Source: Ralstonia sp. UBA689
GTDB taxonomy: Bacteria; Pseudomonadota; Gammaproteobacteria; Burkholderiales; Burkholderiaceae
Reading direction: 5' to 3'
NCBI RefSeq assembly: GCF_002298975.1
Contig: NZ_DBMV01000045.1
Span: 238,999 to 302,998 of the forward strand
DNA: 64,000 bases
This document shows, piece after piece, positions 1 to 8,786 of the stretch. The position numbers were made by a program, and so were the translations under genes. Positions within the stretch are counted from its first letter, which is position 1; every line of letters begins with the position of its first letter. The notes under the pieces were generated by a model. That model was not told where the DNA came from. It saw only the letters and a list, made by a program, of their open reading frames with translations, and ran no database searches.

Positions 1-158
1 TGACCACCGAGGCCGACAGCACGATCCGCGACCAGGCGCGTGCCGCCGGCGCAACGGGTTTCCTGCCCAAGCCGTTCGACCCGGAAGGGCTGACGGATTC
101 GGTGATGCAGTTGTTCGAATGGCATGCGCAGACCCACAGGTCTGCTTCGACGCATTAA
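1..158 (+). CDS. CheY-like response regulator, C-terminal fragment
   Basis: Only the 3' end of this gene is inside the window; the open frame is read from base 3 and stops at the TAA at 156-158. The visible residues include a KPF motif, the conserved lysine of receiver domains that contacts the phosphorylated aspartate, followed by a short final helix. The spacing to cheA is 17 bases, so it is the gene before cheA in the same operon. A CheY or similar single-domain receiver is likely, but the phosphoacceptor aspartate lies outside the window, so a larger protein ending in a receiver cannot be excluded. Confidence 0.75.
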   Translation, partial: TTEADSTIRDQARAAGATGFLPKPFDPEGLTDSVMQLFEWHAQTHRSASTH

Positions 159-175
159 ACGAAAGAGACCACGAC

Positions 176-2350
176 ATGAATCTCGATCTCAGCCAGTTTT
201 TCGGCGCCTTCTTCGAAGAAGCAGAAGAGCTTCTTGTCGATATGGAGCGGCTGCTGCTCGATCTCGATCTTGCCAACCCCAGTTCCGATGATCTGAACGC
301 CATCTTCCGTTGCGCGCACTCCATCAAGGGCGGTGCCGCAACTTTCGGCTTTACGCACATGACTGAGCTCACCCATGTGCTGGAGTCGATTCTGGATCGC
401 GCCCGCACCGGCACCCTGCAGTTGCGCGAAAACATGGTGGATGCCTTCCTGGAAACGAAAGACGTGTTGAAAAGCCAACTTGATGCCTACCGGCAAGAGC
501 ACCCAATCGATACGGCCACGCTCGAATACATGGTGGCCAAGCTCAACAGCCTGACCGCCGAGGAAGGCGCCGTCGCAACTCAGCCTGTGCCGGCAGCGCC
601 GGTAGCCGTGCCTGCGCCGGCGGCGGTCGAGCCCGTCGCGGCAGAGCCGGAAGTGGCGCCTGTTGTGGCGGAGGCCGCAGTTGGCGACATCGATGGCGGC
701 CTGGACATCAAGCTCATCGACGTCTCCAACGAAGACTGCGAGCTGATCGTCACCGAGCTCAAGCACCTGGGCACGGTGTTCAGCCACGCGCGCAACGGCC
801 GCAACAGCGACATCGTGCTGCAGAGCACCTGCACCGCCGACGACATCATCGCGGTGAGCTGCTTCATCATCGATGCCGACCAGATTGTCATCACGCCGCA
901 CGTGGGCGCTGCTCCTGCCGCCGCTGCCGTACCAGTGCTCGAAGTTCAGGTGGCTGCCCCGACGCCCGCTGCCGCGCAGACCGAGGCGCATGCTCCAGCC
1001 GCCAACGAAGTCGCACCGGCGCCTGCCGCTGCGGTCGCTACCCCGATGCCGTCACGCCCGGCTGCCGCCGAAAAGCCGGCGGTTGCGGCGGAAACGTCGA
1101 TTCGCGTTGGCGTGGAAAAGGTCGATCAGCTCATCAACCTGGTGGGCGAACTGGTCATCACGCAGGCGATGCTGGCGCAAACCGCATCGTCGTTCGATCC
1201 GGTGCTCAACGAACGCCTGTTCTCCGGCCTCTCGCAACTCACGCGCAACGCGCGCGACCTGCAGGAAGCCGCCATGTCCATCCGCATGATGCCGATGGAC
1301 TACGTATTCAACCGCTTCCCGCGCTTGGTGCGCGACCTGGCCCACAAGCTGGGCAAGCAGGTCGAGCTGTCGACCTTCGGCAAATCGACCGAGCTGGATA
1401 AGGGCCTGATCGAACGCATCATCGATCCGCTGACGCACCTCGTGCGCAACAGCCTGGACCACGGCATCGAACTGCCCGAGGCCCGCGTGGCCGCCGGCAA
1501 GGACGCGGTGGGCCAACTGCTGCTCTCCGCTGCACACCAGGGCGGCAACATCGTCATCGAGGTGAGCGACGACGGCCAGGGCCTGAACCGCGACAAGATC
1601 CTCAAGAAGGCGCGCGAGCGCGGGCTGGCCGTGTCGGACAACATGACCGACGACGATATCAACCAGCTCATCTTTGCGCCGGGCTTCTCCACCGCTGACC
1701 AGGTGACGGACGTGTCCGGCCGCGGCGTCGGCATGGACGTGGTCAAGCAGAACATCCAGTCGATGGGTGGCTATGTCGAGATCCAGTCGCAGCGCAACAA
1801 GGGCACCACGATCCGCATCGTGCTGCCGCTCACGCTGGCGATCCTGGACGGCATGTCGGTCAAGACCGGCGACGAAGTGTTCATCCTGCCGCTGTCGAGC
1901 GTGGCCGAATCGCTGCAGCCGCGCCCCGAAGACATCAAGGCCGTGCCGGGCGGCGGCCGCCTGCTCAAGGTGCGCAACGAATACCTGAGGCTGGTGCCGT
2001 TGCACGAGCGCTTCCGCATCACGCCGTCGATTCCAGATCCGTCGGAGGGCATCGTCGTCATCCTGGATTCGGAAGGCAAGAAGATCGCCCTGCAGATTGA
2101 CGAGCTGGTCGGCCAGCAGCAGGTGGTGGTCAAGAACCTCGAAACCAACTACCGCAAAGTGCCGGGCATCTCGGGCGCGACCATCCTGGGCGATGGCAGC
2201 GTGGCACTGATCGTCGACGTGTCTGCGCTAATGCGCGAGACGCGCGTGGGCCATTCAGAAACCGCCACGCGTGCCGTTAGTGCCGAGAAGCAGGAGGTGG
2301 GCGAAGAGCCGGGTGGCCGGTTCTCGACCGAGGCGATGGCCGCAGCATAA
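176..2350 (+). CDS. cheA: Chemotaxis histidine kinase CheA
   Basis: CheA phosphorylates itself on a histidine in response to receptor signals and passes the phosphate to CheY and CheB. The 724-residue protein has an N-terminal HPt domain with the motif AHSIKGGA (His48), Ala/Pro-rich linkers around residues 140-180 and 250-310 that flank a P2-like domain, a dimerisation helix pair, a kinase core with N-box NSLDHGIE and the G-boxes DDGQGL and GRGVGMDVV, and a C-terminal CheW-like domain. An upstream ATG at 119 is open but overlaps the preceding gene; the ATG at 176 follows a purine-rich site and gives the family's usual start, MNLDLSQFF. Next gene is cheW. Confidence 0.95.
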   Translation: MNLDLSQFFGAFFEEAEELLVDMERLLLDLDLANPSSDDLNAIFRCAHSIKGGAATFGFTHMTELTHVLESILDRARTGTLQLRENMVDAFLETKDVLKSQLDAYRQEHPIDTATLEYMVAKLNSLTAEEGAVATQPVPAAPVAVPAPAAVEPVAAEPEVAPVVAEAAVGDIDGGLDIKLIDVSNEDCELIVTELKHLGTVFSHARNGRNSDIVLQSTCTADDIIAVSCFIIDADQIVITPHVGAAPAAAAVPVLEVQVAAPTPAAAQTEAHAPAANEVAPAPAAAVATPMPSRPAAAEKPAVAAETSIRVGVEKVDQLINLVGELVITQAMLAQTASSFDPVLNERLFSGLSQLTRNARDLQEAAMSIRMMPMDYVFNRFPRLVRDLAHKLGKQVELSTFGKSTELDKGLIERIIDPLTHLVRNSLDHGIELPEARVAAGKDAVGQLLLSAAHQGGNIVIEVSDDGQGLNRDKILKKARERGLAVSDNMTDDDINQLIFAPGFSTADQVTDVSGRGVGMDVVKQNIQSMGGYVEIQSQRNKGTTIRIVLPLTLAILDGMSVKTGDEVFILPLSSVAESLQPRPEDIKAVPGGGRLLKVRNEYLRLVPLHERFRITPSIPDPSEGIVVILDSEGKKIALQIDELVGQQQVVVKNLETNYRKVPGISGATILGDGSVALIVDVSALMRETRVGHSETATRAVSAEKQEVGEEPGGRFSTEAMAAA

Positions 2351-2431
2351 GCGTCCGCGCTTTCCCGGGTGGGATCAGCCGCCTCACAACACATTCAATC
2401 GATTGGCCCGGCAGGGCCGAGGGGAGCCGCA

Positions 2432-2923
2432 ATGAAAGTCAAGGAACATGCGATCGGGGAAGACACCGGCGGGGAGGAGTACCTGGCCTTCACCCTCGGG
2501 CGCGAAGAGTACGGCATCGATATCCTGAAGGTGCAGGAGATCCGTGGCTATGAGACCGTCACGCGCATCGCCAACGCACCCGACTTCATCAAGGGCGTGA
2601 TCAACCTGCGCGGCATCATCGTGCCGATCGTCGACCTGCGCATCAAGTTCCAGCTCGAGCGGGTTGAATACAACCAGTACACCGTCGTCATCATCCTGAA
2701 CCTGAAGGATCGCGTGGTTGGCATTGTGGTGGACGGCGTGTCGGACGTGCTGACGCTGCAGAGCCAGCAGATCAAGCCGGCGCCGGAGTTTTCGGGCGCG
2801 CTGGATACGGAGTACATCCGCGGCCTGGGTTCTATCGACGAGCGCATGCTGATCCTGGTGGACATTGAGCATCTGCTGATGTCGGCCGACATGGCGCTGT
2901 GTGACGAGGCCGAGGTGGCCTGA
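2432..2923 (+). CDS. cheW: Chemotaxis coupling protein CheW
   Basis: CheW links chemoreceptors to CheA in the polar signalling array. The 163-residue protein is a single CheW domain with the familiar segments EEYLAFTLGREEYGIDILKV and GVINLRG near its start. The chosen ATG lies seven bases after the strong site GGGGAG (2421-2426); an earlier in-frame ATG at 2369 has no such site and would add 21 unconserved residues. It lies 81 bases after cheA and about 110 before the first receptor gene, so it is most simply part of the same operon. Confidence 0.95.
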   Translation: MKVKEHAIGEDTGGEEYLAFTLGREEYGIDILKVQEIRGYETVTRIANAPDFIKGVINLRGIIVPIVDLRIKFQLERVEYNQYTVVIILNLKDRVVGIVVDGVSDVLTLQSQQIKPAPEFSGALDTEYIRGLGSIDERMLILVDIEHLLMSADMALCDEAEVA

Positions 2924-3031
2924 TCGCCAAGGCGTCAAGAGAACAGGCGGCAAGCGACAAGACACCATGCGACGGAGCGCAATGCGCATCCGCCAGCAAA
3001 CGAGGTGCTGCGCGGGAAGGGGAGGAATATC

Positions 3032-4882
3032 GTGTTCAGCAGAATGACCATCCGGCTCCGGCTGGGGCTGATGATGGCGGGCGTGGGCATGCTTGCCGTC
3101 ATCGTGGGCGTGACGGGCCTGATCGGCATGCGGCACGCCAATACCCGTGTGCAGGACACGTACACCGTGCAACTGACCGGCGCGGTGGCATTGGCTGAAT
3201 CCGATTCCAACCTGTTGAGTTTCCGGATTGTGCTCGACCGGGCGGCCATGGCACCGGGTGCTGCGGACGTGGGCAAGACGATCGAGCGCGCCAGGATGTT
3301 CCTCGGCAAATCCGATGACGCGTGGAAGCGTTACCGCGCACTGGCCACCACGGCGGACGAGCGCAAGCTGGCGGATGAGGCAGAGGCCCTGCGCGGTAGG
3401 TTCCTGCGCGACGGTGCCCAGGTGCTGATCCAGGCGATCCAGGCTGGTGACCAGCCTGCCGTGACCAAGACGGTGATGGACGTGATGCCCGTCCTCTATC
3501 GCCCGCTGGGTGACAAGGTGGCGGCGCTCAATCGCATGCAGATGGACATTGCGCGCGCCAGCTACGAATCCGGCCAGCGCGAGCACAGCAGTCTGAGCGC
3601 GCTGACCTCCGGTGTGCTGCTGGCCGGCATCGTGGTCGGCGGGCTGCTGACGTGGGCGTTGCGCCGCTCGATCACGCTGCCGTTGGCGCGCGCTGTCGAG
3701 CAGGCCGAGCACATTACGCAGGGCGATCTCACGCACACCATCCGCGTGGATCGTGTTGATGAGACCGGCCGCCTGCTGCTGGCGCTGCAGCGCATGCAGG
3801 AGAGCCTGCAGAAGATGGTGGGCCAGGTGCGCGCGGGCTCGGATTCGATTGCCAGCGCGACCCAGCAGATCGCTGCGGGCAATGCCGATTTGTCGCAGCG
3901 GACCGAACAGCAGGCCTCGTCGCTGGAGGAAACCGCGTCGAGCATGGAAGAGCTCACGAGCATCGTGCGCCAGAACGCCGACAACGCGCGCCAGGCGAGC
4001 CAGCTTGCCGGCAACGCGTCGCACATTGCCGTCAAGGGCGGCGAGGTGGTGGGCCGGGTGATCGACACCATGGCCGGCATCAACGAGAGCAGCAAGAAGA
4101 TCGCCGACATCATCGGCGTAATCGAAGGGATTGCGTTCCAGACCAACATCCTCGCGCTGAATGCCGCTGTGGAAGCGGCCCGCGCAGGGGAGCAGGGGCG
4201 TGGCTTTGCCGTGGTGGCGGGCGAGGTGCGCAGCCTCGCGCAGCGGTCGGCCACGGCCGCCAAGGAGATCAAGGAGCTCATCAGCGATTCGGTCGGCCGT
4301 GTTGAGAACGGCTCCACGCTGGTGGCCGAGGCGGGCAACGTGATTGAGGACGTCGTTGCCGCAGTGAAACGTGTGACGGACATCATGGGCGAGATCAGCT
4401 CCGCGTCTGACGAGCAGAGCGCGGGCATCGAGCAGGTCAACCTGGCCGTCACGCAGATGGATGAAGGCACGCAGCAGAATGCCGCGCTGGTGGAGCAGGC
4501 CGCCGCCGCCGCGATGTCGCTGCAGGAGCAGGCAGACGGGCTGCGTCAGGCCGTGGCGGCTTTCCGTACGCATGCCGGCGCGTCTGCCAGTCAGCAGACC
4601 CCAGCCGTTGCGCCTCGCGCGGTTGCGCCGGTCGCCGGTACGCCGGCTGGGCAGGCCAAGGCCGCGCACCGCCGTGTCACCAAGCCTGCATCGGCGCGCA
4701 AGCCGCGTGCGGTCGTACATGACAGCGCTGAACCCACGGTGGACGCCGCGATTGCGCCGGCTGCCGAAGAACAACAACACGTGCGCCCCGCAGCCGCCAA
4801 GCCGGCCGCGCCAGCGCACACGTTGCAGACACCCAAGCTCGTTGCCACAGGTGGCGACGATAGCGATTGGGCGACCTTTTGA
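3032..4882 (+). CDS. Methyl-accepting chemotaxis protein with CheR-tether tail
   Basis: Inner-membrane chemoreceptor of 616 residues. An N-terminal transmembrane helix is followed by a four-helix-bundle-like periplasmic sensor, a second helix (LLAGIVVGGLLTWAL, near residue 205), a HAMP domain and a long cytoplasmic signalling hairpin with the highly conserved tip EGIAFQTNILALNAAVEAAR. An Ala/Pro-rich linker leads to the final residues DWATF, a variant of the NWETF pentapeptide that binds CheR and CheB. The GTG start at 3032 is chosen because GGAGGA (3021-3026) precedes it by five bases; GTG 3005 and ATG 3044 are alternatives. The ligand cannot be read from sequence. Confidence 0.93.
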   Translation: MFSRMTIRLRLGLMMAGVGMLAVIVGVTGLIGMRHANTRVQDTYTVQLTGAVALAESDSNLLSFRIVLDRAAMAPGAADVGKTIERARMFLGKSDDAWKRYRALATTADERKLADEAEALRGRFLRDGAQVLIQAIQAGDQPAVTKTVMDVMPVLYRPLGDKVAALNRMQMDIARASYESGQREHSSLSALTSGVLLAGIVVGGLLTWALRRSITLPLARAVEQAEHITQGDLTHTIRVDRVDETGRLLLALQRMQESLQKMVGQVRAGSDSIASATQQIAAGNADLSQRTEQQASSLEETASSMEELTSIVRQNADNARQASQLAGNASHIAVKGGEVVGRVIDTMAGINESSKKIADIIGVIEGIAFQTNILALNAAVEAARAGEQGRGFAVVAGEVRSLAQRSATAAKEIKELISDSVGRVENGSTLVAEAGNVIEDVVAAVKRVTDIMGEISSASDEQSAGIEQVNLAVTQMDEGTQQNAALVEQAAAAAMSLQEQADGLRQAVAAFRTHAGASASQQTPAVAPRAVAPVAGTPAGQAKAAHRRVTKPASARKPRAVVHDSAEPTVDAAIAPAAEEQQHVRPAAAKPAAPAHTLQTPKLVATGGDDSDWATF

Positions 4883-4945
4883 CCATGTATGCATGGGATC
4901 TTCGCTGCTCGCGAAAGCTCTCTCGTGCGTGTTTGTGGTGTGCAG

Positions 4946-4972
4946 CCTGCCCTTCGGGGCAGGTTTTTTTTT
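4946..4972 (+). terminator. Rho-independent terminator after first receptor gene
   Basis: A perfect seven-base-pair stem (CCTGCCC/GGGCAGG) closed by a UUCG tetraloop is followed by nine T residues. This is a textbook intrinsic terminator. It separates the cheA-cheW-receptor unit from the second receptor, which therefore needs its own promoter. Confidence 0.93.
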
Positions 4973-5039
4973 GCCTGGGCTGGTGCTTACCGAAAAAAGG
5001 GGCGATCCCCCACCAAGGTGGCATGGCCCACGGCGGTTC

Positions 5040-5067
5040 TAAAGAGCCGTCCCCCATGGGCCGATAC
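5040..5067 (+). promoter_or_regulatory. Candidate sigma-28 (FliA) promoter of second receptor
   Basis: TAAA at 5040-5043 and GCCGATAC at 5060-5067 match the flagellar sigma-28 consensus (TAAA, about 15 bases, GCCGATAA), here with a 16-base spacer. It lies downstream of a strong terminator and 40 bases before the receptor start, where a new promoter is required. FliA is encoded in the same window. The call rests on the consensus only. Confidence 0.6.
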
Positions 5068-5107
5068 CGGCTATAGGGGCATCTAAAAAAGAAGAGGGGT
5101 AGACAAC

Positions 5108-7039
5108 ATGGGTTGGATCAAGCGCTTGCCGGTCTCGACAATTCTGACTGGCGGATTCCTGATCGTGGCCGCCATGGGCGCGGCCATCGGTGGTTTGGGC
5201 ATCGTCACGATTACGCAGTTGACCCACGCCAGCGAAGAGCTGGCGCAGAAGCAGATGCGTGCCATCACGCAGATGGGCAGCGCCGCCAACAGCCTGGCGC
5301 ATGCCAGCCGCGCGCAGACCGCGCTGTTGATCGCCACGACCATCACCGAGCGCAAGACGCTCAGCGGTCAGATCGGCGACAGCATGCAGCACCTGAAGGA
5401 CGGCGTGGACAACGTGCGCCCGCTGTTCGTCTCGGATGAAGGCAAGAAGATGATCCGCGAGGTGGAGGCCATCTACCCCGTGTGGAGCAAGCGCATGAAT
5501 GACTTCGTTGCGCTGATGGACAAACAGGGCCTGGACCCGACCCAGTTCGACAGCCGCGTCACAGCCGAGAACGTCGGCCTGCTGGACGACACGGCGGCGT
5601 TTGAGAAAACGCTCGACAAGATGGTCAAGCGCGTGGAGGAGGTGTCCGCAGCATCCACCGTCAAGGCGCGTGAAGACGCGCAGCGCTCACGCCTGGTGAT
5701 GATGGTGCTCGCGTGTGCCGGTGCGCTGATCGGTATCGTGCTGGGCCTGGTGATCGCGCGCCGGCTGTCGCGCCAGTTGGGTGGCGAGCCTTCGTACGCC
5801 GCCGAGATCGCCCGCCGCATCGCCGCCGGCGACTTGGCCGTGCACGTACAGACCCGCCCCGGCGACCGCGACAGCATGCTGTTTGCGATGGCACAGATGC
5901 AGCAGCACTTGACCGGCACCATCAGCAATATCAAGAGCTCGGCTGACTCCATTGCCAGCGCGACCAAGCAGATTGCCGCCGGCAATGCGGATCTGTCGCA
6001 ACGCACGGAAGAGCAGGCCAGCTCGCTGGAGGAAACGGCTTCCAGCATGGAAGAGCTGACCAGCATCGTGAAGCAGAACGCCGACAACGCGCGCCAGGCC
6101 AGTCAGCTTGCCGGCAACGCGTCGAGCATTGCGGTCAAGGGCGGCGAGGTGGTGGGCCGCGTGGTCGACACCATGGCCGGTATCGACGCGAGCAGCAAGA
6201 AGATTGCGGACATCATCGGCGTGATCGAAGGGATTGCTTTTCAGACCAACATCCTGGCGCTGAATGCGGCGGTGGAAGCGGCCCGCGCCGGCGAGCAGGG
6301 ACGTGGCTTTGCCGTCGTGGCAGGCGAGGTGCGCAGCCTGGCGCAGCGGTCGGCCACGGCCGCCAAGGAGATCAAGGAGTTGATCGGTGATTCCGTGGGG
6401 CGCGTGCGCAACGGCTCGGCCCTGGTGGCGGAGGCGGGCAGCGTGATCAACGAGGTGGTTGTAGCCGTCAAGCGCGTGACCGACATCATGGGCGAGATTT
6501 CCGCCGCGTCGGACGAACAAAGTTCCGGCATTGAACAGGTCAACCAGGCCGTGAACCAGATGGACGAGGTGACGCAGCAGAACGCCGCGCTGGTCGAGCA
6601 GGCCGCCGCCGCCGCGCTGTCGCTGGAGGAACAGGCGCAACTGCTGCGCAATGCCGTGTCGTCTTTCCGCACCGACGCATCGGCCGAGCTTGCAGCACAT
6701 GCGGCGCAAGCGGCTTCTTATGTGCCGGCCGAGGTCGCCAAGCCGGTGGTGCGAAGCGAAGTCCGCCCCGAGGGCAAGACGGAGGTCGTCCGTTCGGTCG
6801 CCCGCGCGATTGCTTCGCGCAAATCGGACCGGTCGGCCAAGCCGGTGCCGACTGGTGCCGAGGCACCGACTGCGGCCGAAGCGCCCGCCGTTGCGTCGGA
6901 TCAAGTCGAAAAAGAGCTGCATGAGGCACATTCAACGACTGTGCCTGCAGTGGCCGCCGCCGTTTCGATGGCTGTTGCGGCGCCAGCCCTCAAGCTGTCC
7001 GCCGCTTCTGCCGATGATGATGAATGGAGCACGTTCTGA
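5108..7039 (+). CDS. Methyl-accepting chemotaxis protein, paralogue with EWSTF tail
   Basis: Second chemoreceptor, 643 residues, same architecture as its neighbour: transmembrane helix (residues about 10-32), periplasmic four-helix sensor, second helix (MMVLACAGALIGIVLGLVIA, near residue 200), HAMP and signalling hairpin. The signalling half is almost the same protein as that of the upstream receptor, whereas the sensor halves differ strongly, so the two probably report different signals to one array. It ends in EWSTF, a CheR/CheB-binding pentapeptide variant. The start follows GAAGAGGGG. A sigma-28-like promoter precedes it. Confidence 0.94.
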   Translation: MGWIKRLPVSTILTGGFLIVAAMGAAIGGLGIVTITQLTHASEELAQKQMRAITQMGSAANSLAHASRAQTALLIATTITERKTLSGQIGDSMQHLKDGVDNVRPLFVSDEGKKMIREVEAIYPVWSKRMNDFVALMDKQGLDPTQFDSRVTAENVGLLDDTAAFEKTLDKMVKRVEEVSAASTVKAREDAQRSRLVMMVLACAGALIGIVLGLVIARRLSRQLGGEPSYAAEIARRIAAGDLAVHVQTRPGDRDSMLFAMAQMQQHLTGTISNIKSSADSIASATKQIAAGNADLSQRTEEQASSLEETASSMEELTSIVKQNADNARQASQLAGNASSIAVKGGEVVGRVVDTMAGIDASSKKIADIIGVIEGIAFQTNILALNAAVEAARAGEQGRGFAVVAGEVRSLAQRSATAAKEIKELIGDSVGRVRNGSALVAEAGSVINEVVVAVKRVTDIMGEISAASDEQSSGIEQVNQAVNQMDEVTQQNAALVEQAAAAALSLEEQAQLLRNAVSSFRTDASAELAAHAAQAASYVPAEVAKPVVRSEVRPEGKTEVVRSVARAIASRKSDRSAKPVPTGAEAPTAAEAPAVASDQVEKELHEAHSTTVPAVAAAVSMAVAAPALKLSAASADDDEWSTF

Positions 7040-7165
7040 CGCCTGCGCCTCGCCCGGATCACATACAGCACCCAGGCGTGGCACTCGCGGTAACGGTGCC
7101 CACCATCGACTGAAAGCGGGCACCGAGACCCGCGCAATTACGGGGTAGTTACGAGGTAGCAATAC

Positions 7166-8047
7166 ATGGCACAAACCTTGGCGCCAGTTTCGCCGACGCT
7201 CGCGTCGCGTGAGTTTTCGTTCACGGCGGAAGATTTCGCCCGCATCCGCAGCCTGATCTATCGCCGTGTCGGCATCTCGTTGTCCGATCGCAAGAGCGAG
7301 ATGGTCTACAGCCGTCTGGCCCGCCGCCTGCGCGTGGTCAACCTCGGCTCGTTCCGCGATTACCTCGACGCGCTGGAGAACGGCCACTTGCCTGACGAGT
7401 GGGAAGCCTTCACCAACGCGCTCACCACCAACCTGACCGCGTTCTTTCGCGAACAGCATCACTTTCCGCTTCTGGCCGAGCACGCCAAGGGCAAGCGCAC
7501 GCCGTTCTCGGTGTGGTGCTCGGCGTCTTCCACGGGTGAGGAGCCGTATTCGATCGCCATTACGCTGGCCGAGACCTTCGGCACGATGAACCCGGGGCAG
7601 GTGAGCGTGGTCGCCTCCGACGTGGATACCAACGCGCTCGCGCGTGCCCGCGCCGGCATTTACCCGATGGAGCGCGTGTCGGCGTTGTCTGCCGACCGGC
7701 TCAAGAAGTATTTCCTGCGCGGTACTGGCAAGCAGGAAGGCTATGCCCGCGTGCGCCCTGAGCTGCAGGCCATGATCGACTTTCGGCAGATCAACCTGCT
7801 CGACCGCGATTGGCCGCTCACGCAAAAGTTCGACGTGATCTTCTGCCGCAACGTGATGATCTATTTCGATAAGCCGACGCAGGCCAAGATTCTGGAGCAC
7901 TTTGTCGATGTGATGAAGCCGGACGGCCTGCTGTTTGCCGGCCATTCGGAGAGCTTCCTGCAGGTCAGCAAGGCATGGTCGCTGCGGGGCAAGACCGTGT
8001 ACGAAATCGCACCCGAGGTGCGCGCGAAGATGACGGGGGCGCGATGA
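7166..8047 (+). CDS. cheR: Chemoreceptor methyltransferase CheR
   Basis: CheR transfers a methyl group from S-adenosylmethionine to glutamates on chemoreceptors, resetting their sensitivity. The 293-residue protein has the all-alpha N-terminal domain (residues about 10-85) and a Rossmann-fold catalytic domain with the cofactor motif ASSTGEEPYSIA and the conserved stretch FDVIFCRNVMIYFD. Both receptors just upstream carry C-terminal pentapeptides for tethering it. The stop overlaps the cheD start as ATGA, so translation of the two is probably coupled. GAGGTA at 7151-7156 serves as ribosome site. Confidence 0.95.
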   Translation: MAQTLAPVSPTLASREFSFTAEDFARIRSLIYRRVGISLSDRKSEMVYSRLARRLRVVNLGSFRDYLDALENGHLPDEWEAFTNALTTNLTAFFREQHHFPLLAEHAKGKRTPFSVWCSASSTGEEPYSIAITLAETFGTMNPGQVSVVASDVDTNALARARAGIYPMERVSALSADRLKKYFLRGTGKQEGYARVRPELQAMIDFRQINLLDRDWPLTQKFDVIFCRNVMIYFDKPTQAKILEHFVDVMKPDGLLFAGHSESFLQVSKAWSLRGKTVYEIAPEVRAKMTGAR

Positions 8048-8757
8048 TCGAATTCGGCAAGAAGGCCGTGCCGCGTTCATCCGTGGCCGACATGGCACGC
8101 AACGATGGCGGCGCCAATAGCGGCATGAGCGCAGGTGCCATGGCCACGCTCGCACAGTCAGCCGCCAGCACGCACGCGTATTACGACACCACCTTCAGCC
8201 GCCGCGCCATGAAGGTGCTGCCTGGCGAGTACTACGTCACCACCGAAGACCTGATGCTGGTGACGGTGCTCGGCTCGTGCGTGTCGGCCTGCGTACGTGA
8301 CAAGATTCTCGGCATCGGTGGCATGAACCACTTCATGCTGCCTTCGCGCAACGAGGGGGAGTCGATCCTTTCGCCCTCCATGCGCTACGGCACGCACGCC
8401 ATGGAAGTGCTGCTCAACCAGCTCTACAGGGCTGGTGCGCGCCGCGAACACCTGGAGATCAAGGTGTTTGGCGGCGCGGCCGTGCTGGCCGGCATGAGCA
8501 CGCTGGACGTGGGCGAGCGCAACGGCAAGTTCGTGCTCGAATTCCTGCGCAACGAAGGGCTGCCCGTGGCGGCCAAGGACCTGTTTGACGTGCATCCGCG
8601 CAAGGTCTACTTCGTGCCGTCCACCGGCCAGATCATGGTGCGCAAGTTGCGCTCCCAAGGCTCGGCGGCCGACCTGGACAGCGAAGCGCAATACGCCAGC
8701 AAGCTGTCGAAATCCATTGCGACGAAGCCAACTTCGCGCCTGCAACTGTTTACGTAA
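8044..8757 (+). CDS. cheD: Chemoreceptor glutamine deamidase CheD
   Basis: CheD deamidates selected receptor glutamines to glutamates. The 237-residue protein has the family core LGSCVSACVRD with the catalytic cysteine, a histidine in GGMNHFMLP and the downstream EIKVFGGAAVL. The start at 8044 overlaps the cheR stop by four bases; a GTG at 7975 is open but would overlap cheR by 73 bases. About 50 extra N-terminal residues precede the usual core, low in complexity and probably a flexible lead. It is followed by cheB after 29 bases. Confidence 0.94.
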   Translation: MIEFGKKAVPRSSVADMARNDGGANSGMSAGAMATLAQSAASTHAYYDTTFSRRAMKVLPGEYYVTTEDLMLVTVLGSCVSACVRDKILGIGGMNHFMLPSRNEGESILSPSMRYGTHAMEVLLNQLYRAGARREHLEIKVFGGAAVLAGMSTLDVGERNGKFVLEFLRNEGLPVAAKDLFDVHPRKVYFVPSTGQIMVRKLRSQGSAADLDSEAQYASKLSKSIATKPTSRLQLFT

Positions 8758-8786
8758 TCCCGTAAATCCTGAGACTTGCTTCCAAC

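Noticed and set aside
119..175. ATG 119 as start of cheA
   Set aside because: Overlaps the previous gene and adds 19 residues not found in CheA; the ATG at 176 follows a purine-rich site.
2384..4894. 836-codon open frame on the minus strand across cheW and the first receptor
   Set aside because: His/Arg-rich mirror of the receptor and CheW genes in high-GC DNA; no domain, and the plus strand encodes well-known proteins.
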